Position numbers and translations under genes: made by a program. Under the pieces are notes generated by a model. It was not told where the DNA came from. It did not search any database and was given only the letters and a program-made list of their open reading frames with translations. 10,371 bases of DNA from an uncultured bacterium (lineage in GTDB: Bacteria; Actinomycetota; Coriobacteriia; Coriobacteriales; Coriobacteriaceae), in contig CAJMNK010000066.1 in the NCBI GenBank assembly GCA_905214905.1, forward strand, positions 1 to 10,371, read 5' to 3'. Of this stretch, positions 6,822 to 10,371 are shown piece after piece (the stretch's first letter is position 1; each line of letters starts with the position of its first letter).

Positions 6822-8677
6822 TGGCAGACGAAACCAAGACTCAGATTCCCAAGCCAACCCGCCAGCGCGGTCCCATGGGCCGCATGGGTGGCATGGGCCG
6901 CGGCGAAAAGGCCAAGGACTTTAAGGGCACCATGAGGCAGCTGCTCGGCTATATCGGCCAGCACAAGATTGCCGTGTTTACCGCCGTCGCCTTTGCCGTG
7001 TGCTCGGTCATCTTTAACATTGTGGGGCCCAAGGTGCTCGGCCAGGTTACGACTAAGCTGTTTGAGGGCTTGGTTGCCAAGGTCAACGGCACCGGCGATG
7101 TCGACTTTGCCTGGATCGCCAAGACGCTCGGCTTTTTGCTCTGTCTGTATCTGGCGAGCTCTGCCTGCAGCCTGATCCAAGGCTGGCTCATGACCGGCGT
7201 CACGCAAAAAATTTGTTATCGCATGCGCAAGGAGATCGCCGCCAAGATCGCCGTCGTTCCGATGAGTTACTTCAACGGCCACAGCAAGGGCGACGTACTC
7301 AGTCGCATCACCAACGACGTCGATACGCTCGGCCAGTCGCTCAACCAAAGCGTGACGCAGCTCATCACGTCTGTCACGCAGATTATCGGCGTGCTCGTCA
7401 TGATGCTGTCGATCAGTCTGCCGCTCACCGGCGTCACCGTGCTCACGCTGCCGGCCGCCGCGATTATCCTGGCTGTGATGATTCACTTCTCGCAGCCGTA
7501 CTTCCGCGAGCAGCAGCAGGTTCTGGGCACCGTCAACGGCATTATCGAGGAGGACTTTGCCGGCCAGAACGTCATTCAGGTGTTCGACCGCGCCGAGGCC
7601 TCGATCGAGGAGTTCGACCGTCAAAACGACCGCCTCTTTATTAGTGGCTGGCGCTCGCAGTTCCTGTCGGGCCTGATGATGCCGCTTATGAGCCTGGTGG
7701 GCAACATGGGCTACGTGGGCGTCGTCGTGGTAGGCGCGCAGCTCGCGCTGACCGGCAATGCCACGCCCGGCGACATTCAGAGCTTTATCCAGTACGTTCG
7801 CAACTTTACGCAGCCGGTGCAGCAGCTGGGCAACGTGAGCAACACGATGCAGTCGATGGCCGCCGCCACCGAGCGCGTCTTTGAGTTCCTGGCCGCGCCC
7901 GAGGAGGAGCAGAAGGCCGACGCGCAGATTCCCGAGAAGCGCCCCGGTCATGTGGAGTTTGACCATGTGAAGTTTGGCTACACGCCCGACAAGACCATCA
8001 TCCACGACTTTAGCTGCGAGGCTAAGCCCGGCCAGACCATCGCCATCGTCGGTCCCACCGGCGCCGGCAAGACCACGCTCATTAAGCTGCTGCAGCGCTT
8101 TTACGACGTGGACGGCGGTTCGCTGCGCGTCGAGGGCGTCGACGTGCGCGACTGGGACCGCGCGGCGCTGCGCGGCGAGTTTGCCATGGTGCTGCAGGAC
8201 ACCTGGCTGTTTAACGGCACCATCCGCGAGAACATCCGCTACGGACGCCCCGATGCGACCGACGCCGAGGTCGAGGCCGCCGCACGCGCCGCACGCTGCG
8301 ACCACTTTATCCATACGCTCGCCGGTGGCTACGACTTTATGATCAACGAGGAGGGCACTAACCTGTCGCAGGGTCAGCGCCAGCTCGTGACCATCGCCCG
8401 TGCCATTTTGGCCGACCGCCCGGCACTGATTCTGGACGAGGCGACTTCCAACGTCGATACCCGTACCGAGGAGCTCATTCAGCGCGCCATGGATGCGCTA
8501 ATGCAGGGCCGCACGAGCTTTGTCATCGCGCATCGCCTGTCCACGATCCGCAACGCCGACGTGATCTTGGTGATTCGCGACGGCGACATCGTCGAGAAGG
8601 GCACGCACGACGAGCTGCTCGCCCAAGGCGGCTTCTACGCCGACCTGTACAATTCGCAGTTCGACGAAGCGGCGTAA
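6821..8677 (+). CDS. ABC exporter half-transporter, catalytic-site subunit (BmrD/TM288/LmrD type)
   Basis: Partner half-transporter of 618 residues. A polar N-terminus with RMGGMGRG (21-28) precedes the membrane domain (about 50-330) and the ATPase domain (about 376-618). Motifs: Walker A GPTGAGKTT (411-419), Q-loop Gln459, Walker B LILDEATSNVD with Asp539 and catalytic Glu540, and switch His571 (AHRLST). The signature is LSQGQ (515-519), with Gln in place of the first Gly, the deviation known in TM288-type subunits. Paired with the upstream protein, this predicts one hydrolytically competent site (Walker motifs here, SGGQ there) and one impaired site (Walker motifs there, SQGQ here). Its ATG overlaps the preceding TAA by one base and follows AAGGAGG at 9-base spacing, so the two subunits are translationally coupled, as expected for an obligate heterodimer. 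A strong terminator follows. Confidence 0.95.
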   Translation: MADETKTQIPKPTRQRGPMGRMGGMGRGEKAKDFKGTMRQLLGYIGQHKIAVFTAVAFAVCSVIFNIVGPKVLGQVTTKLFEGLVAKVNGTGDVDFAWIAKTLGFLLCLYLASSACSLIQGWLMTGVTQKICYRMRKEIAAKIAVVPMSYFNGHSKGDVLSRITNDVDTLGQSLNQSVTQLITSVTQIIGVLVMMLSISLPLTGVTVLTLPAAAIILAVMIHFSQPYFREQQQVLGTVNGIIEEDFAGQNVIQVFDRAEASIEEFDRQNDRLFISGWRSQFLSGLMMPLMSLVGNMGYVGVVVVGAQLALTGNATPGDIQSFIQYVRNFTQPVQQLGNVSNTMQSMAAATERVFEFLAAPEEEQKADAQIPEKRPGHVEFDHVKFGYTPDKTIIHDFSCEAKPGQTIAIVGPTGAGKTTLIKLLQRFYDVDGGSLRVEGVDVRDWDRAALRGEFAMVLQDTWLFNGTIRENIRYGRPDATDAEVEAAARAARCDHFIHTLAGGYDFMINEEGTNLSQGQRQLVTIARAILADRPALILDEATSNVDTRTEELIQRAMDALMQGRTSFVIAHRLSTIRNADVILVIRDGDIVEKGTHDELLAQGGFYADLYNSQFDEAA

Positions 8678-8709
8678 CAACCGGCGGCAAACAACCGCAA
8701 TACCCAAAG

Positions 8710-8745
8710 AATGGGGGCGCAGGACAACCAGCGCCCCCATTTTTC
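8710..8745 (+). terminator. Intrinsic terminator of the MarR-ABC operon
   Basis: An 11-bp perfect stem (8710-8720 with 8731-8741, 10-base loop) with a GGGGGCGC core runs into a T-tract at 8741-8745. It lies 33 bases after the stop of the second ABC gene and fits the end of this operon. Confidence 0.85.
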
Positions 8746-8800
8746 GTTCTGCGGCCCTTGGACCGCATCCCCTGGAGCCGAATTGACGGTCCTTTCCAGC

Positions 8801-9038
8801 CCCTGTGGGCAAAAAATGGCAAATATGAGTACTGTTACCTTTTTAGTAACAGCCAAAACAGCCCCATATGCTGCCCGCACGGCTTGCAAGCGCCCCTAAA
8901 TTACTCAAATAGTTCTATAGCGGGCTTATATGTGTTAAGGTTAATGAACATATTTTCTGTTATGTCTATTATCTTATGCCGGCAATATGACACTACGATA
9001 GCAACAGTACTCATATTTGCCATTTTTTGCCCACAGGG
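8801..9038. repeat. 238-bp element with 36-bp perfect terminal inverted repeats (MITE-like)
   Basis: Positions 8801-8836, beginning CCCTGTGGGC, recur exactly as the reverse complement at 9003-9038. The 166 bases between are AT-rich for this genome and hold no credible gene. The left repeat runs into a smaller hairpin, CTGTTAC / GTAACAG (8832-8838 with 8846-8852), with a T-rich loop. Open frames crossing the element have no ribosome-binding site or recognisable protein. TTTCC occurs three bases before the left end (8793-8797) and two bases after the right end (9041-9045), a weak candidate target duplication that could be chance. A non-autonomous insertion element (MITE) is my best reading. An invertible promoter segment or a long-stem RNA are alternatives. 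No transposase or recombinase is in the window. Confidence 0.7.
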
Positions 9039-9120
9039 TGTTTCCCGGGGAACCGACAACAGCCATAGGGCCCCGCGTAGCGCCACTCCCTCCCGGCATC
9101 CGCCGGCGTTTCCCCAGATA

Positions 9121-9159
9121 AAACCTACCAAAATAAACCTGTCCCTATTTGGTAGGTTT
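9121..9159. promoter_or_regulatory. 12-bp dyad upstream of the DAHP synthase promoter
   Basis: AAACCTACCAAA (9121-9132) and TTTGGTAGGTTT (9148-9159) are exact inverted copies with a 15-base spacer, ending 15 bases before the -35 box of the aro promoter. No T-tract follows on the plus strand, so a terminator in that direction is unlikely. It could be an operator or a small dispersed palindrome; the inner bases AAATAAACCTGTCCC look like motifs I associate with REP-type intergenic repeats, which I cannot verify here. Confidence 0.45.
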
Positions 9160-9174
9160 CGGGGCGGCGAGGGG

Positions 9175-9203
9175 TTGCACTTTAGCGTGCGACAGCGGAT
9201 AAT
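9175..9203 (+). promoter_or_regulatory. Sigma70-type promoter of the DAHP synthase gene
   Basis: TTGCAC (9175-9180), a 17-base spacer and GATAAT (9198-9203) form a near-consensus promoter. Transcription would start near 9210, giving a leader of roughly 47 bases before the ATG at 9257. No attenuator peptide or terminator is visible in this short leader. Confidence 0.6.
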
Positions 9204-9256
9204 GCCGAGCATTCGACAATGTTCTCGATGCCATCAATTGATTGAGGAGGCCCCGT

Positions 9257-10288
9257 ATGGCCATGGAATTCAAACGCAGGTTGCCGATCCCCATGGAGAT
9301 CCGCGAGGAAATGCCGCTCTCCGCCGAGCTTACCGCCAAGAAGCAGGCATTCGATGCCGAAGTCGCCAAGGTCTTTACCGGCGAGGACGCACGTAAGGTG
9401 CTCATCATCGGCCCGTGCTCTGCCGACCGCGAGGATTCGGTCCTCGAGTACATGAACCGCCTGGCCAAGACCGCCGAGGAGGTCAAGGATAAGCTCATCA
9501 TCATTCCGCGTGTCTACACCAACAAGCCGCGCACCAAGGGCACTGGCTACAAGGGCCTACTGCACAATCCCGACCCCGAGGCACCCGATGACCTGCTCGA
9601 GGGCGTCAAGGCCATTCGCCACATGCACCTGCGCGTCATCGAGGAGACCGGCTTTTTCACTGCCGACGAGATGCTCTACCCGTCCAACTACCAGTACCTC
9701 GTCGACCTGCTGAGCTATGTCGCCGTGGGCGCGCGCTCGGTCGAGAACCAGGAACACCGTCTGGTGTCGAGTGGCATTTCGGTGCCTGTGGGCATGAAGA
9801 ATCCCACTGCCGGCTCTACCACCGTTATGCTCAACTCCATTTACGCTGCGCAGGCGCACCAGAGCTTCATCTTCCGCAACTGGGAGGTCGAGTGCGACGG
9901 CAATCCGCTCGCGCACGCCGTCATGCGCGGCTACATTGGCCTCGACGGCCGCACCTACCCCAACTACCACTACGAGCACCTCGAGCGCCTGGCCGAGCGC
10001 TATACCGAGCACGCCGGCTATGCCAATCCGGCAGCGGTCATCGACTGCAACCACGACAACTCGGGCAAGCGTCCACTGGAGCAGTATCGCATTTGCAAGG
10101 AGGTGCTCGACAGCTGCCGCCGCAACGAAGCTATCTCCAGGCTGGTCAAGGGCTTTATGATCGAGTCCTACCTTGAGGACGGCAACCAGCCGGTCGACGG
10201 CGGCGTCTTTGGCAAGTCGATCACCGATCCGTGCCTGGGCTGGGAAAAGACCGACTACCTCATTCACGAGATCGCGGAGCGGGTTTAG
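9257..10288 (+). CDS. aroF: 3-deoxy-7-phosphoheptulonate (DAHP) synthase, class I AroFGH type
   Basis: Condenses phosphoenolpyruvate with erythrose 4-phosphate to DAHP, the committed first step of the shikimate pathway to aromatic amino acids. The 343 residues align with E. coli AroG across the whole length: IGPCSA (51-56), RVYTNKPRT (85-93), GARSVENQEHR (158-168), VIDCNHDNSGK (261-271), ESYLEDGNQ (303-311) and GKSITDPCLGWE (319-330). The metal ligands are recognisable as Cys54, His266, Glu303 and Asp324. I chose the ATG at 9257 because GAGGAGG precedes it by six bases; an upstream in-frame TTG at 9242 overlaps that site. The symbol is generic: which aromatic amino acid inhibits the enzyme (AroF/G/H isotype) cannot be judged from sequence alone. 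The gene appears to be monocistronic, with its own promoter and a hairpin directly at its stop codon. Confidence 0.95.
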   Translation: MAMEFKRRLPIPMEIREEMPLSAELTAKKQAFDAEVAKVFTGEDARKVLIIGPCSADREDSVLEYMNRLAKTAEEVKDKLIIIPRVYTNKPRTKGTGYKGLLHNPDPEAPDDLLEGVKAIRHMHLRVIEETGFFTADEMLYPSNYQYLVDLLSYVAVGARSVENQEHRLVSSGISVPVGMKNPTAGSTTVMLNSIYAAQAHQSFIFRNWEVECDGNPLAHAVMRGYIGLDGRTYPNYHYEHLERLAERYTEHAGYANPAAVIDCNHDNSGKRPLEQYRICKEVLDSCRRNEAISRLVKGFMIESYLEDGNQPVDGGVFGKSITDPCLGWEKTDYLIHEIAERV

Positions 10289-10315
10289 TTACGCGGGTTT
10301 ACCAACCCGCGTAAC
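10288..10315. terminator. Hairpin at the end of the DAHP synthase gene
   Basis: A 12-bp perfect stem (10288-10299 with 10304-10315, 4-base loop) begins at the last base of the TAG stop codon. The GC core and tight loop make it stable, but no T-tract follows on either strand, so it would be an atypical terminator, possibly shared with a convergent gene. Confidence 0.5.
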
Positions 10316-10371
10316 GGCTCGACGCTGCAAACCCGCCAGAGCGGCAATCTGCCTTTCAACTGCGGCGGCAT
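10289..10371 (-). CDS. Possible 3' end of a convergent gene (partial)
   Basis: From the right edge, one minus-strand frame is open for 26 codons and ends with TAA at 10291-10289, directly abutting the DAHP synthase stop. The tail reads VERQIAALAGLQRRA then TRVGKPA, an amphipathic composition plausible for a protein C-terminus. Another minus frame is also open over most of this stretch, and the codons are less biased than in neighbouring genes, so it may be non-coding. I do not recognise a family. Confidence 0.22.
   Translation of the reverse strand, partial: AAAVERQIAALAGLQRRAVTRVGKPA

Noticed and set aside
4545..6857. 770-codon open frame on the minus strand opposite the first ABC gene
   Set aside because: The ABC frame carries all ATPase motifs. 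The antisense frame is His/Gly/Asp-rich low-complexity sequence, typical of codon-bias shadows.
6818..8314. 498-codon open frame on the minus strand opposite the second ABC gene
   Set aside because: Same reasoning: a shadow of a strongly supported gene, without a ribosome-binding site or recognisable domain.
9121..9159. Possible BirA-type or TrpR-type operator upstream of the DAHP synthase gene
   Set aside because: The spacing resembles a BirA site, but the arm sequence does not match TTGT...ACC, and it does not match the TrpR consensus either.
8758..9396. 212-codon plus-strand frame running through the inverted-repeat element into the DAHP synthase gene
   Set aside because: It crosses both 36-bp repeats, the aro promoter and the aro start in another frame, has no ribosome-binding site, and resembles nothing known.

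Overview
The window is a GC-rich bacterial segment whose genes show no frameshifts. I infer a gut-type anaerobic actinobacterium of the class Coriobacteriia, with a Collinsella-like genus as my best guess. This rests on the GC-rich NNC/NNG-biased codons, an anaerobic pyruvate formate-lyase, and the gene mix. No rRNA or other taxonomic marker is present, so the assignment is an inference.

Left part, minus strand (1-3719). The first 1375 bases hold the N-terminal two thirds of pyruvate formate-lyase (pflB), cut by the left edge before its glycyl-radical domain. A roughly 470-base non-coding stretch carries its leader and AT-rich promoter region, and then two overlapping hairpins that probably end the upstream transcript. 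Before these, in transcription order, come a short-chain dehydrogenase (2970-3719) and a KdgT-type 2-keto-3-deoxygluconate permease (1845-2861). A terminator-like hairpin lies between the two. The pair suggests uptake and redox conversion of a sugar acid, but the dehydrogenase substrate cannot be read from the sequence.

Middle, plus strand (4009-8677). A tight three-gene operon encodes a MarR-family regulator and two half-transporters of a heterodimeric ABC exporter. The genes overlap by 4 bases and 1 base. The first half-transporter carries the degenerate ATP site (Asp for the catalytic Glu, Gln for the switch His). The second has canonical Glu and His but a LSQGQ signature. This is the asymmetric BmrCD/TM287-288/LmrCD type. 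The first subunit also has an unusually large extracytoplasmic insertion of about 200 residues. A strong intrinsic terminator follows. The spacer between the dehydrogenase and the MarR gene holds a 20-bp perfect palindrome and a long dyad that covers the MarR ribosome-binding site and start codon.

Right part (8746-10371). A 238-bp AT-rich non-coding element is bounded by 36-bp perfect inverted repeats and looks like a MITE or an invertible segment. It is followed by a 12-bp dyad, a good sigma70-type promoter, and a class I DAHP synthase gene for the first step of the shikimate pathway. This gene ends in a hairpin and possibly faces the tail of a convergent gene cut by the right edge.

Most of the window is ordinary metabolism and efflux. 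The parts least explained by known genes are the 36-bp inverted-repeat element, the two dyads in the MarR leader, and the extracytoplasmic insert of the exporter. I see no tRNA, rRNA, CRISPR array or transposase gene.
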